DNA of 49,273 bases from Roseburia sp. (GTDB taxonomy: Bacteria > Bacillota > Clostridia > Lachnospirales > Lachnospiraceae), in contig JAFYVJ010000042.1 of NCBI GenBank assembly GCA_017549185.1, positions 1 to 49,273 on the forward strand. Direction: 5' to 3'. A model generated the notes under the pieces. It did no database searches and was not told where the DNA came from. It saw only the letters and a list, made by a program, of their open reading frames with translations. Shown in pieces: positions 26,576-36,287 of the stretch. Within the stretch, counting starts at the first letter, position 1; each line of letters begins with the position of its first letter. Both the position numbers and the translations under genes were made by a program.

Positions 26576-27226
26576 TCATTTCTTTTTCTTCTTATTATCC
26601 GACCTGTCTTCTGCCTTACACAAATCCTGCAAAAAACAGCTCTCACATTTAGGACTCCTTGCAAAACAAATATTCCTTCCAAATGAAATAATCTGAATAT
26701 TATACAAAATCCAGTGTTCCTTCGGCAACACTTTCATTAACTCGTATTCTATCTTTTCAGGATCCGTTTCTTTTGTGAAGCCAAGGCGTCTAGAAATTCT
26801 TTTCACATGTGTATCCACCACAATACTTGGTTCATTATAAATATTTCCTCTGATAACATTGGCTGTTTTTCTTCCTACACCTGCCAAAGAAGTCAAGTCC
26901 TCTAACGACGATGGCACCTCTCCACCAAATTCATATATCAAACGTTTGGCACAAGCAATAATATTTTTTGCCTTATTATGGTAAAACCCCGTCGGTTTGA
27001 TATCCTGTTCCAACTCTTCCAAATCAGCATTTGCAAACTTTTCCAACGAGTCATATTTCTGAAATAAATCCTTCGTCACGATATTCACTCTGGCATCTGT
27101 ACATTGTGCACTTAATATCACCGCTATCAACAATTGCCACGCATTCTCATGATTCAAGTAACAGATATACTCTGTTCCATACTCTTTGTCTAGTCTATCT
27201 AAAATTTCCTTTGTTCGCTTTGTCAC
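26576..27226 (-). CDS. nth: endonuclease III
   Basis: A base-excision repair glycosylase/AP lyase for oxidised pyrimidines. The 216-residue protein shows the helix-hairpin-helix with catalytic lysine (LAGVGRKTANVI), the catalytic aspartate in VVDTHVKRISRRLG, and four cysteines spaced C-x6-C-x2-C-x5-C (CFARSPKCESCFLQDLC) for the 4Fe-4S cluster. The lysine-rich tail DNKKKKK is typical of low-G+C relatives. It is 28 bases after the radical SAM gene. Confidence 0.97.
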   Translation of the reverse strand: MTKRTKEILDRLDKEYGTEYICYLNHENAWQLLIAVILSAQCTDARVNIVTKDLFQKYDSLEKFANADLEELEQDIKPTGFYHNKAKNIIACAKRLIYEFGGEVPSSLEDLTSLAGVGRKTANVIRGNIYNEPSIVVDTHVKRISRRLGFTKETDPEKIEYELMKVLPKEHWILYNIQIISFGRNICFARSPKCESCFLQDLCKAEDRSDNKKKKK

Positions 27227-27254
27227 AGAAATCTCCTCCCTGCATCCAAATCAT

Positions 27255-29030
27255 TTATTCGTATAACTCATCTGTCTCGTGCTCCAAAATCATCACTTCT
27301 GCCTGGTGATCTAACGCATCTCTATGTTCATAATCAAACAACACATAAAGCGGTTCCTCCAGATATTTCGGCAATGCCACAATTGTCCTCTCCTGCTTCT
27401 TCGGAAATCGATAATGAAATGGTTCCACATGAGAAAGAGAGCCCTTTTTACAATACTGTTTTGTTATCTGCTTAAATTCCGAAACATTCGGAGCCCAATT
27501 CGGTCTACTCTTGCAATTTTCTCGATAATATAAATCGAATGTAAGGCTCTCTTTAAGCATTCCGCAAATTTGCTCTTCCTCCCCCACATCGCAGCACAAA
27601 GCAGTTATCACATCTGCTCTCTTGCGTTGAAAACATGCTCTAATAAATTCAAGTAAAATTTCACAACGTCGGATTCTAGAATGGCTCATCACCAAATATC
27701 CCCGCTCTTCGTAAAACTCCCCAAACTCCTGAAACATATAAAACGGGCTATCAAACAATGCTTCCATTAATTTCATAGTTACTTCAAACTGACCACTATT
27801 ATAGTAAATCTCAAGCATCTCTTCCACCTGCTTGATTTTCAAGATCTCCTCGAAGCTGAGCCACTTCGTCTGCATCACCTCATATGGTGCCGTAGAATGA
27901 TATACCATTCCATACTCTGTTGCATGCTCAAACATATAAGATCCTTTCAACACTTTTAAAAATCCAAGCTGTAGCTGATTCGGTTTTAACTCATATATCT
28001 CATCAAACGACCTTCCAAATGTAGCATAATCCTCATACGGAAGCCCCGCAATTAAATCCAAGTGTTCATGAATATTTCCTGCTGCCTGTACCCGCTTTAC
28101 GATCTCCTTCAAACGTTTCAAATTCATGGTGCGGTGTATCTCCGTAATCGTTGCATCATTTGTAGACTGCACGCCTATTTCTAGCTGAATAAGTCCTGGT
28201 CGCATGGAAGTAATCAACTCTAATTCCGCCTCATTTATCAAGTCTGCTGATACTTCAAAATGAAAATTGGTAATACCATTATCCTGCTCTTTGATAAACT
28301 GCCATATCGCCATTGCATGTTTATGGTCACAATTAAACGTGCGATCCACAAATTTTACCTGTGGCACCTTATTTTCAATAAAAAATGCCAATTCTTTTTT
28401 TACCAATTCTAAATCCCGGAACCGTAATTTTTTATCCACAGAAGACAAACAATAACTGCAATGAAACGGACACCCTCTGCTAGATTCATAATAAATGATA
28501 CGATTTTTAAAATCTTCAATCTCATCATAACAAAATGGGATTTCGCTCATGTTCATTGGTAATTCCGGTGCAATCACATGCAATCCCCCAGTTTCTTGGT
28601 TCCAGAATGCAATACCTGATAAACTCTGCAAATCGCCTTTTCCATTTACATAATAACTACACAGATTATAAAAAGTCCTCTCACCTTCGCCCATCATAAC
28701 GCCTGTCACTTCCGGATGACTTTCCATAAACTGTTCAACCTCATATGAAACTTCCGGTCCTCCTAACCAAATAGGTACCTCAGGGCATATTTTATGAAAT
28801 TCCCGAATAATCTCTTCTACATAACTAATATTCCATATATAGCAGGACATACATAATACATCCGGCTTCTGTTTATATATCTGCTCTAAAATATAATCCG
28901 CCCGATTGTTAATCGTATATTCTCCAATAACAATGTGTTCTGCAAAATCCTTTGCATAAGCCTTTAAACTATACACTGCCAAATTAGAATGAATATATTT
29001 CGCATTCATGGCCGCTAATAATATCTTCAT
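27255..29030 (-). CDS. B12-binding-domain radical SAM protein (DUF4080 type)
   Basis: A protein of about 591 residues. Residues 1-140 form a cobalamin-binding-like Rossmann domain, starting MKILLAAMNAKYIHSNLAV. The radical SAM core has SRGCPFHCSYCLSS, whose CxxxCxxC cysteines bind the 4Fe-4S cluster. The last 150 residues match DUF4080. The start at 29028-29030 is preferred over in-frame ATGs up to 48 bases earlier because the family begins there; GGAAGGG lies 11 bases upstream. Proteins of this type are common in Clostridia, with unknown substrate; the neighbouring nth and exonuclease genes do not explain it. Confidence 0.9.
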   Translation of the reverse strand: MKILLAAMNAKYIHSNLAVYSLKAYAKDFAEHIVIGEYTINNRADYILEQIYKQKPDVLCMSCYIWNISYVEEIIREFHKICPEVPIWLGGPEVSYEVEQFMESHPEVTGVMMGEGERTFYNLCSYYVNGKGDLQSLSGIAFWNQETGGLHVIAPELPMNMSEIPFCYDEIEDFKNRIIYYESSRGCPFHCSYCLSSVDKKLRFRDLELVKKELAFFIENKVPQVKFVDRTFNCDHKHAMAIWQFIKEQDNGITNFHFEVSADLINEAELELITSMRPGLIQLEIGVQSTNDATITEIHRTMNLKRLKEIVKRVQAAGNIHEHLDLIAGLPYEDYATFGRSFDEIYELKPNQLQLGFLKVLKGSYMFEHATEYGMVYHSTAPYEVMQTKWLSFEEILKIKQVEEMLEIYYNSGQFEVTMKLMEALFDSPFYMFQEFGEFYEERGYLVMSHSRIRRCEILLEFIRACFQRKRADVITALCCDVGEEEQICGMLKESLTFDLYYRENCKSRPNWAPNVSEFKQITKQYCKKGSLSHVEPFHYRFPKKQERTIVALPKYLEEPLYVLFDYEHRDALDHQAEVMILEHETDELYE

Positions 29031-29053
29031 AATAACCATGCCCTTCCAATACC

Positions 29054-29111
29054 TGCAAACTTTGGGCCGCAGGCACAAATTTGCGTGTGAAAAATTTATT
29101 TTTCACACTAC
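29054..29111. repeat. two-hairpin intergenic element
   Basis: The first stem is GCAAA(c)TTTG-GCC with GGC-CAAATTTGC (one bulge, one mismatch); the second is GTGTGAAAAAT-TT-ATTTTTCACAC, perfect. The order and core sequences (CAAACTTTGG, TTGC, TGAAAA...TTTTCA) match the element at 22303-22352. It lies directly 5' of the radical SAM gene. Confidence 0.5.
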
Positions 29112-29118
29112 TTCCCGT

Positions 29119-29349
29119 CTATTCGTCAAACTCTACTGTTACAAAAAATCCTTTTTCCGTTTCCTTAATATCAACTACTTTTCCTTCCCCGGACTTAATA
29201 CGATTGCCCACTGGAAAATTGGCTGACATCGCATACGCCTTACCAAGGGTATAATAATAGGAACTCGGTAGTTTACCTTCTGTAATCGGAATCACCTGTC
29301 CAATTTCTACCAAACCGGTGCGTTCCATTTTAAATTCTTCCTGCCTCAT
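29119..29349 (-). CDS. conserved-looking small acidic protein, unknown
   Basis: A 76-residue soluble protein with no membrane segment or cysteine. The middle part (LPSSYYYTLGKAYAMSANFPVGNRIKSG) followed by EGKVVDIKETEKGFFVTVEFDE suggests a small beta-barrel of SH3-like type. ATG 29349 follows GGTAGGA at 7 bases; an in-frame ATG seven codons later (MERTGLVE) also has a fair site. It lies between the SseB-like gene and the radical SAM gene on the same strand. I do not recognise it. Confidence 0.7.
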   Translation of the reverse strand: MRQEEFKMERTGLVEIGQVIPITEGKLPSSYYYTLGKAYAMSANFPVGNRIKSGEGKVVDIKETEKGFFVTVEFDE

Positions 29350-29414
29350 TTCAAATCCTACCTTTCCGATACATATTGCAGAAAATCCATTCCTCCTACT
29401 ATACGTTGTTACGT

Positions 29415-30314
29415 TTAACTGGTAATGGCATCTACCGTTCTTGCCATCGTTATGATACGATCAATCTCTGCACCTTCTACAGGTGCTTCACCATAACTAA
29501 TATGAGCACCATCCTCACCAAATCCCCCCAGCAAACGTTTGCCCGGTTCTGCCATTTTTTCAATGGTATAATACCCTGCTTTTCTGGCAATTGGATCATA
29601 AGTAATATAAATACGGTAACACAGTGGTACTACTATACCATTCTCTGGAAAATCTACTCTGACTAATGTCAAATCCGGTGCAATCTCTAATGCCATAACC
29701 GAATAATCTGCCTCTGAATACGGATATAATTTAGCCTCTTTATAAGCCTCTGCAAAAATCCGATTAATAAATGCTTCTTTTTCTTCACACAGCTGATTCA
29801 CAAAACTTTCTTTTTCAGCAAACAAACGCTTTGGCAGAATCCCAAACTCTACCTGCTTCTTCACGAACACACCAAACTGCTCTGGTGTCATTTTCACTTG
29901 TTTCGTCTGTAATGCCTTCTGATCCGCCTCGTGAAGCTTTTCTACTAATTCTTTTTTCAATACCAAATTCTGCGAAAACGGATTTATAACCATACCAATC
30001 ACATTCTGCTCCGATTTTACCACAATATCATTGCAGGCAGGAAAAGGTACGCTAAGAATTGCCTGACTTTTAGGCTCAGTCGGAATATGTTCCTTACTAG
30101 TGTACGCCGCAAGGAAGGTCTCTCCATTCCCACTCTTTAAAAAGCATGGCATCGGCTGGTTTGGGGCCTTTAACATTGCCGGCACCAGCAATTTGGTTGG
30201 CCGCAACAAATTTAGAACAACTCCTAGATTTTCCTTCGTAGGTTCTGTAATATATCCTTTTATAGCCTCTTCTAATTTATCATTCGTAATCTCCATCGTT
30301 ACCCTATTATCCAT
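29415..30314 (-). CDS. SseB-like domain protein
   Basis: A protein of about 299 residues with two-part structure. The first 120 residues fit the SseB N-terminal domain (LLRPTKLLVPAML ... ETFLAAYTSKEHIP ... VIGMVINPFSQNLVLKKELVEKL). After a helical linker comes a second alpha/beta domain (ALEIAPDLTLVRVDFP, then YRIYITYDPIARKAGYYTIEK). The start MDNRVTME at 30312-30314 follows AAAGGG; an ATG 27 bases earlier is less likely. SseB-like proteins in Firmicutes are of unknown role. The gene starts 23 bases after the HK-DegV gene ends. Confidence 0.8.
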   Translation of the reverse strand: MDNRVTMEITNDKLEEAIKGYITEPTKENLGVVLNLLRPTKLLVPAMLKAPNQPMPCFLKSGNGETFLAAYTSKEHIPTEPKSQAILSVPFPACNDIVVKSEQNVIGMVINPFSQNLVLKKELVEKLHEADQKALQTKQVKMTPEQFGVFVKKQVEFGILPKRLFAEKESFVNQLCEEKEAFINRIFAEAYKEAKLYPYSEADYSVMALEIAPDLTLVRVDFPENGIVVPLCYRIYITYDPIARKAGYYTIEKMAEPGKRLLGGFGEDGAHISYGEAPVEGAEIDRIITMARTVDAITS

Positions 30315-30337
30315 ATAAATTCCCTTTCTAGCACTTA

Positions 30338-33022
30338 TCACTTCTCTATTTTAGGATTCACATAATATGCAATTCCCACCGTTTTAGCCCCCACACTACA
30401 AGCATTGGTAAAAGACGACTTTTGCATAATAATTCTCTTAAACGGCAAAAAACGTAACAATTCACTTCGCAAGAATTCCTGTTCTTTTACTGTACATCCG
30501 GTATGGGTTACTATGACTGCATCCGTATTAATTTTACTCTTGCGGTGTAAATGGAATCGAATGAAGCCTTTCCATGCCGTCTCGATATTTCCTGCAAAAA
30601 CTCCTATCAGACGTACCTTACTTTTTACCGGTGCAATCACAGGTCGTAACATAAACCATCTGCAAATATTCGCAACTGCCTGACTAGTGCGTCCCCGCTG
30701 AGCAAAAATATCTGCTGACGGCATAATATACTTCGACACAACTCTGTTTTTCATAGACTCTACCATGTCACAGATTTCCTGACTCTTATATCCTTCAGCT
30801 GCCAAAGAAGCTGCATATAGTACCACAAAGGCTTCTCCACATGAAATATGCCCTGCATCAATCACCTGCACATGGTCAAAACCTGCCGCTGCCGCTACTG
30901 CCACACTATAACTTCGACCTGTATTTTTTGCCATGGAAATATGTATCACCTGCTCTGCCTGAGTCAAAGCATCTGCAAAAAATTCCTCATATTCTTCTAC
31001 CGAAGAACTATCTCCATAAGCGTTAATCGCACCTTCAAAGATATACTGTGCCAAATGATCTGAGTTAATCTCTTTTGTATCCGCAAAACGTCCATTTTCT
31101 GTTTTAATATAAAGATACATTACCTTAATATCATATTTTTCAATCAATTCTACCGGCAAATCACTTACACAATCCGTAGTAATATATACAGTCTTACGTT
31201 TTCTACCGGATATTCTTTGAATCTCATTTTCTTTTTTATTCTCTGGAAGCACATTTTTCCGATATTCCACCAACTCATTCGGCAGGAATCGTAGAATAAT
31301 CTCCTCTAATTTCTTGCTATCAATTGGCTTTTCCAAATACCCATCGAAGCGGGCATCTTTCATTATACGCTGAGTTTCCTCTAGCGTATTTGCAGTCATA
31401 AGAATAACTGCTGTATCACGGCACAAGCCATTCTCTTGTGTCCTCAGACGTTTTAATGTCTCCTGTCCGTCCATCCCCGGCATCATATAATCCATCAATA
31501 TTACATGATATAATCTCTGTCTAGTCTTCTCTAAACACTCTTCACCGCTATTAGCTATATCTACTTCTACTTTTGTGGCCTGTAAAAGTTTTTTCACTAC
31601 CAGCACATTCAAATCATTATCATCCACAAGAAGAACTTTTGCTGTTGGTGCTTCGAATAATTGATGATAAACCTCTACCTCTTCCGGAGACGTTATTGTA
31701 AATTTAGTATCACCAATCGGCGTATCATCTACAATCTCCTGTTTTAATTCAATCGTAAATACCGTTCCTTTTGTATAAATACTGTCTACCGTAATTTCAC
31801 CACCCATTAAATCTAACAGCTGTTTTGCAATAGACAGACCCAAACCGGTACCTTCTACACGAAGATTATTTTTTTCATCCACACGGCTAAAATTTTTATA
31901 CAAATGAGGAATGTCTTCTTTTCGAATTCCTATCCCTGTATCTGCCACAGAGATTTTTAGTGACAATTGATTATCTTCTGTTCGTTTCCCATTTGCCGAT
32001 AAAGTGACGGACCCTTCGTTGGTGTATTTAACCGCATTTGCCAAGATATTAATCAAAATCTGTTTTATACGCTTTTCGTCCCCAATTAATTCCATTGGAA
32101 GATTATCATCTACTTCAGCGTAAAGTTCCAATCCTTTTTCCTGCACACTAACTCGAACCATATCAAGCAATTCTTCAATCATATTCTGTGTTTTATATGG
32201 TGCCGGGAAAATTTCCATCCGCTGACTTTCGATACGAGACAAATCCAAGAAATCATTTACCAGGCTAAGTAACATCTTACTGGCACTCTTAATATTCCGA
32301 GCATATTCAGCAGTAGTTCCTGTAGGATTTTCTCGCAGAATCATCTCATTCAAACCCACAATTGTATTGATTGGTGTACGAATTTCGTGACTAACTCTGG
32401 CAAAAGAAGCATTTTTTGAATTACTAGCTTCTTCTAATGCTTCGTTCTGTTTCAATACAGTTGCACGCTCTCCATCATACAAATACATAAAAAACAGAAT
32501 GATAAAACCGCCTGCCAAACCGGTTGCCAAAATCGCAAACAATGAATCTACATAAATAGCCTCTCTACTTTCCATTGGAACAACAAATTCCGGATATTTA
32601 TAGGCAACATAATACGTCGCCACATCTATCAGCACACTAATTATCAGAAAAAAAGCCAGCTTTTTTCCTTTAAACATCATAAAAAGATAAAAGATACCTA
32701 ACACAAACCAAACACTTGCCCCACTCTCTATCGCCCCGCAGAAAAAAAACATGGTCGGAAAAGCAACTCCATTAATAGCAATCGCCACGAGCACAGCTGC
32801 AGCATCCAACTTATTAAATTTAAATGTTAACAAAACACCTATCAAAATAGATACAAACATCACTAATAACGGCGGAAGTGTTTCAACAAGATTTGCAATA
32901 CCAAAGCTTACCGCAATAGCAATGATCGACAAAACAAATCCCACCATAATGATTAGACGGAAAATTCTCTCACGCAACGAATACTTTTCATTAAAAATAT
33001 GCTCTGTTATAAACTTTCTCAA
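30338..33022 (-). CDS. hybrid histidine kinase with REC and C-terminal DegV domain
   Basis: An 894-residue fusion. About seven membrane helices (20-185) with no large outer loop; HisKA with SHEIRTPIN (about 208); HATPase with NILANAVKYTNE, DTGIGI and GTGLGL; REC (about 465-585) with LLVDDND, the phosphoacceptor Asp in VILMDYMMPGMDG, and the Lys in LEKPID. From about 607 a complete DegV fold begins (TVYITTDCVSDLP) and runs to the end. DegV (FakB) proteins bind fatty acids. By eye two residues that contact the carboxylate are altered: the LSG loop reads TGR (KNTGRSYS) and the usual HxGPG reads SVGAK. The gene overlaps the upstream kinase gene by 4 bases, so both are probably co-translated. Confidence 0.9.
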   Translation of the reverse strand: MRKFITEHIFNEKYSLRERIFRLIIMVGFVLSIIAIAVSFGIANLVETLPPLLVMFVSILIGVLLTFKFNKLDAAAVLVAIAINGVAFPTMFFFCGAIESGASVWFVLGIFYLFMMFKGKKLAFFLIISVLIDVATYYVAYKYPEFVVPMESREAIYVDSLFAILATGLAGGFIILFFMYLYDGERATVLKQNEALEEASNSKNASFARVSHEIRTPINTIVGLNEMILRENPTGTTAEYARNIKSASKMLLSLVNDFLDLSRIESQRMEIFPAPYKTQNMIEELLDMVRVSVQEKGLELYAEVDDNLPMELIGDEKRIKQILINILANAVKYTNEGSVTLSANGKRTEDNQLSLKISVADTGIGIRKEDIPHLYKNFSRVDEKNNLRVEGTGLGLSIAKQLLDLMGGEITVDSIYTKGTVFTIELKQEIVDDTPIGDTKFTITSPEEVEVYHQLFEAPTAKVLLVDDNDLNVLVVKKLLQATKVEVDIANSGEECLEKTRQRLYHVILMDYMMPGMDGQETLKRLRTQENGLCRDTAVILMTANTLEETQRIMKDARFDGYLEKPIDSKKLEEIILRFLPNELVEYRKNVLPENKKENEIQRISGRKRKTVYITTDCVSDLPVELIEKYDIKVMYLYIKTENGRFADTKEINSDHLAQYIFEGAINAYGDSSSVEEYEEFFADALTQAEQVIHISMAKNTGRSYSVAVAAAAGFDHVQVIDAGHISCGEAFVVLYAASLAAEGYKSQEICDMVESMKNRVVSKYIMPSADIFAQRGRTSQAVANICRWFMLRPVIAPVKSKVRLIGVFAGNIETAWKGFIRFHLHRKSKINTDAVIVTHTGCTVKEQEFLRSELLRFLPFKRIIMQKSSFTNACSVGAKTVGIAYYVNPKIEK

Positions 33023-35769
33023 ACTTCGTTATCTCCCTTCTGGACATTCTCTTTCCATTTTACAATAACGTCATAGGCAGACATATAATCCGACATCTCC
33101 ACTTTCCGTCTAGCTGTATCTGCAATTTTTTTCATTGGCTGTCCCATATAGCTGCAACCTTCCATTTTATCAATGATAAGAATCATCTTTTCGCTGTCAA
33201 AATCAAACATAGCAGCATCTAAGTCTATGAGATAAGACTGTAATACTTCTTTTTCAATCTCCGTACATTCCGACACATCGATTTCTTCCTCCACTGGAAG
33301 ACCTAACGCTCCCCTTATCTCATTCAATACTCTTACATATTCTGTCACCATGCCACTATGGCTAACATTAATCCAGGCCACATCACCACGTTTACCAGCA
33401 AGTTCTAACTGCTTCGCCAGTTCTGATAGCGGCAACGCCCCTACACTCATCATCATACTCTTTAACGCATGCACTTCAATCGTATAATTCTTCCAGTCTT
33501 TCACCGCAAAAAGTTTTTCTATTTTCGCAATATGCTCATTCCCATTTCTACAATACTGTTCTAATATCTCCAGATAAGACTCTTTCCCACCACAATACAA
33601 AAGACCCTTTTCTACATCCAGACTACCTACCAGCAGCTTCTCTGATTTATCTTCTGAAATGGTCTTATCTTTCCCTACTTCTTCTTTTTTCTCACTATCT
33701 GATATATACTGAATTTTTTCTTTTGGTATATTTCTACGCAACAAACGGTCTAATACGGACACTTCTATCGGTTTCTCAATAAAATCATTAAACCCTTCCT
33801 GCATAAACATTTCACGGCTTCCTGCAATTGCGTTAGCTGTTACCGCAATAATTGGCACCTTCTTATAATAAGAACCTACCTTATTACGAATTCTATGGAA
33901 TGTCTCTACTCCATCCATTTCCGGCATCATGTGATCCATAAATACAAAATCAAATGTTTTGCTTTCAATTTTCTCCAAAGCTTCCGGTCCATTAACTGCA
34001 GTACACACCTTAATCTGATAACGTTCCAGCAATCCTTCAATTACCTTCAAATTCATCCAGTTATCATCCACTACCAGCACCTTTGTCTCCGGTGAAACGA
34101 ATCGCATTACTGTAGCATGACTACTTCCTGTTCCTTGTTTATACGCCTCATTCAAAACAGCTGCTACTGGTAATATATAAAATGGTTTTGGAATTAAAAC
34201 AATGTTTGGATTCATAACAGAATCCATGTCTACCGCATCTATAACAACCGCTACCTTAATCTTTTCGCTCAGTTCATCAAAATACTCCATTTCCTCTTTA
34301 TATTCCGTCAAACTGATAAAAATATGTGTAAACTGTTCCGCACCACAATGCCGTTTAAATGACGTCATGTCGGTACACATTCGACAACGAATCTGTAATT
34401 GTTCAACTATATGAGCAATCGTACCTATGTAATCATCTCTCATCCCTGCAATATCAAACTGCTCTACATTTAGATAAACCCCTACATTTAGTTTTTCCGG
34501 ATTTTTCACAGAAACAATCGGCTGTTCATCTACCACCTTCTGTGGAATTACAAACTGAATAGTAGTACCCTTTCCATACTTACTTTTTACAGTAATAATA
34601 CCACCCATTTTTTGAACAATCGTTTGAGAAAGGGCTAGCCCCAAACCAATACCACCTTCTTGTCTGGTACGCTTCGTATCCACTTGACTAAAACTGCTAA
34701 AAAGTTTTTCTAAGTTCTCTTCTTTAATACCAATACCAGTATCTGTCACTCTTACACAAAGATTCATTCCGTATGATTCTTTTCTACCCGAAACACTGAT
34801 TTTTACACTTCCCTCTGACGTAAATTTCAACGCATTACTTACAAAGTTCATGATAACACGACGTATTTTCTTCTCATCACCGTACAATCCTGACGGCAAA
34901 TTCGCATCACAATCCACCACAATCTCAATTGGCTTTTTATCTTTGATAGCCAGCGACATATTAATAACATCATTAATCGTAGAAGCAATATTATATACCT
35001 CATTTTCAATGATCATTTTGCCAGACTGCAATTCTGAAAAATCCAAAATGTCCACTACCACAGAAGTCAGATTCCGGCCTGCCATCTGGATAGCTCTTAA
35101 GCTACTTCTAATTCTCGCCGGGTCATCTTCCGTCAATGCCACCTCACTCATACCGCAGATGGTATTAATCGGTGTACGAATCTCGTGACTGACATTTGCC
35201 AAAAAATCGTCTTTGCTTCGTTCTGCTTCTTTTAATTCTGAAATCATCTCAGTGGCCCGTTCATCCACTTTATTCCTCTGTCTAACCCAAAAATGAATAA
35301 TAAATTCAATAATAACAATATTAGAAAATAACAGAAACGTCTGATAGCCTGCAATCATATCGTCTCCAAAAATCGCATCATGTCCCCATACACGATTCAG
35401 CACCAGTAGAACTAATGCAATATCCGTGATATACAACAACTCTACATCACTTAGCATCCCCGTAATAACAACCGTAGCAATTACAATCACTGTAAGCAAA
35501 GTAAGTTCTTCTGTCCAGAATCCATATACTACCACACATAGTGCTGTCAAAGAAACATATACCGCTTCCCTTCCTTTTAAACTCATTCTTTTCGTCAGAT
35601 ATACAAGCCAGTTTATGCCGACACTTGCAAACATGATAACTGCGATCCAATTACTCCAGTCATACATAATAAAAGAGCCTGCTGCCCCCATCTGATAAAT
35701 ACTGAACATACACAATATAAATATCTCTTTTATGCGTTCTACGTCTCTTGCCACACCCTGTTTTCCCAT
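33019..35769 (-). CDS. hybrid histidine kinase, HK-pseudoREC-REC-Hpt
   Basis: A membrane sensor kinase of about 916 residues. Six or seven N-terminal helices end near residue 165; HisKA has NVSHEIRTPIN, and HATPase has NFVSNALKFTSE, DTGIGI and GLGLALS. A first receiver-like domain lacks the phosphoacceptor (FISLTEY where D is expected). The second REC is intact (VLVVDDNWMN, FVFMDHMMPEMDG, FIEKPIE). The C-terminal Hpt keeps its histidine (VHALKSMMMSVGA). ATG 35767-35769 with GGAG upstream is preferred to a GTG at 35784. A terminator and a palindrome separate it from the REC gene upstream. With an Hpt it can pass phosphate to free REC proteins such as the one next door. Confidence 0.9.
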   Translation of the reverse strand: MGKQGVARDVERIKEIFILCMFSIYQMGAAGSFIMYDWSNWIAVIMFASVGINWLVYLTKRMSLKGREAVYVSLTALCVVVYGFWTEELTLLTVIVIATVVITGMLSDVELLYITDIALVLLVLNRVWGHDAIFGDDMIAGYQTFLLFSNIVIIEFIIHFWVRQRNKVDERATEMISELKEAERSKDDFLANVSHEIRTPINTICGMSEVALTEDDPARIRSSLRAIQMAGRNLTSVVVDILDFSELQSGKMIIENEVYNIASTINDVINMSLAIKDKKPIEIVVDCDANLPSGLYGDEKKIRRVIMNFVSNALKFTSEGSVKISVSGRKESYGMNLCVRVTDTGIGIKEENLEKLFSSFSQVDTKRTRQEGGIGLGLALSQTIVQKMGGIITVKSKYGKGTTIQFVIPQKVVDEQPIVSVKNPEKLNVGVYLNVEQFDIAGMRDDYIGTIAHIVEQLQIRCRMCTDMTSFKRHCGAEQFTHIFISLTEYKEEMEYFDELSEKIKVAVVIDAVDMDSVMNPNIVLIPKPFYILPVAAVLNEAYKQGTGSSHATVMRFVSPETKVLVVDDNWMNLKVIEGLLERYQIKVCTAVNGPEALEKIESKTFDFVFMDHMMPEMDGVETFHRIRNKVGSYYKKVPIIAVTANAIAGSREMFMQEGFNDFIEKPIEVSVLDRLLRRNIPKEKIQYISDSEKKEEVGKDKTISEDKSEKLLVGSLDVEKGLLYCGGKESYLEILEQYCRNGNEHIAKIEKLFAVKDWKNYTIEVHALKSMMMSVGALPLSELAKQLELAGKRGDVAWINVSHSGMVTEYVRVLNEIRGALGLPVEEEIDVSECTEIEKEVLQSYLIDLDAAMFDFDSEKMILIIDKMEGCSYMGQPMKKIADTARRKVEMSDYMSAYDVIVKWKENVQKGDNEV

Positions 35770-35802
35770 TGTTTCTCTCTCCACTTTCGGGTTTTTAATA
35801 CC

Positions 35803-35840
35803 AAAAAGAGCATACCTCCCCTCGGATGGTATACTCTTTT
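35803..35840 (-). terminator. rho-independent terminator in the signalling cluster
   Basis: On the minus strand AAAAGAGTATACC pairs with GGTATGCTCTTTT (one G-U) around a short loop, followed by TTGGTATT. It ends the MATE-to-REC transcript before the two membrane kinases. On the plus strand it also ends in a T-run, so it may work both ways. Confidence 0.78.
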
Positions 35841-35847
35841 CTCTAGC

Positions 35848-35863
35848 CGTTGAACATTCAACG
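35848..35863. repeat. 16-bp palindrome CGTTGAACATTCAACG
   Basis: A perfect 7-bp inverted repeat with a two-base centre, directly after the REC stop codon and before the terminator. It could be a protein-binding site for the downstream kinase operon or simply part of the termination region. Confidence 0.45.
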
Positions 35864-35876
35864 ACTTAGATATCTC

Positions 35877-36269
35877 TTAGATTAATCCCAGTTTTCTAAG
35901 TGCCTGATCAAATCGTTCCTGATCAATTGGCTTTCCGGAATAAATCGTACAGCCAAGTTCAAATGCCATTTTCACATTCTTCTCTTCATTCAACGCAGTT
36001 GTCATAATAACCTTTACTGCCTTCTCTTCTGGAATGTTATTTTCCTTTTCCAAATTACGAATGCCCACCAATGCCTGATAACCGTCCATTACGGGCATCA
36101 TAATATCAAGGCATACCAAATCATACGGTTCTCCATCCTCTAATGCCATCAAAAAAGCATCTACTGCTTCCATTCCATCTACTGTCACATCACATTCACC
36201 ATACTTAGATAAAAAATTGGACATATACTTTCTAGTGACAAAATCGTCCTCCGCCAATAAAATTTTCAT
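35877..36269 (-). CDS. single-domain response regulator (CheY-like)
   Basis: A 130-residue free-standing receiver. Acidic pocket EDD (residues 7-9), phosphoacceptor Asp in LVCLDIMMPVMDG (about 56), the switch Thr in VIMTTALNEE, and Lys in SGKPID. There is no output domain, so it passes signal by binding or as a phosphate shuttle. The loop NLEKENNIPEEKAVKV is longer than in CheY. It lies 18 bases after the REC-HD-GYP gene and before the terminator. Confidence 0.93.
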   Translation of the reverse strand: MKILLAEDDFVTRKYMSNFLSKYGECDVTVDGMEAVDAFLMALEDGEPYDLVCLDIMMPVMDGYQALVGIRNLEKENNIPEEKAVKVIMTTALNEEKNVKMAFELGCTIYSGKPIDQERFDQALRKLGLI

Positions 36270-36287
36270 AAGATTTCTCCTTCTCTC

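Noticed and set aside
35447-35650. short minus-strand frame inside the middle kinase gene
   Set aside because: It lies in another frame of the membrane region of the kinase, whose own frame is continuous and conserved.
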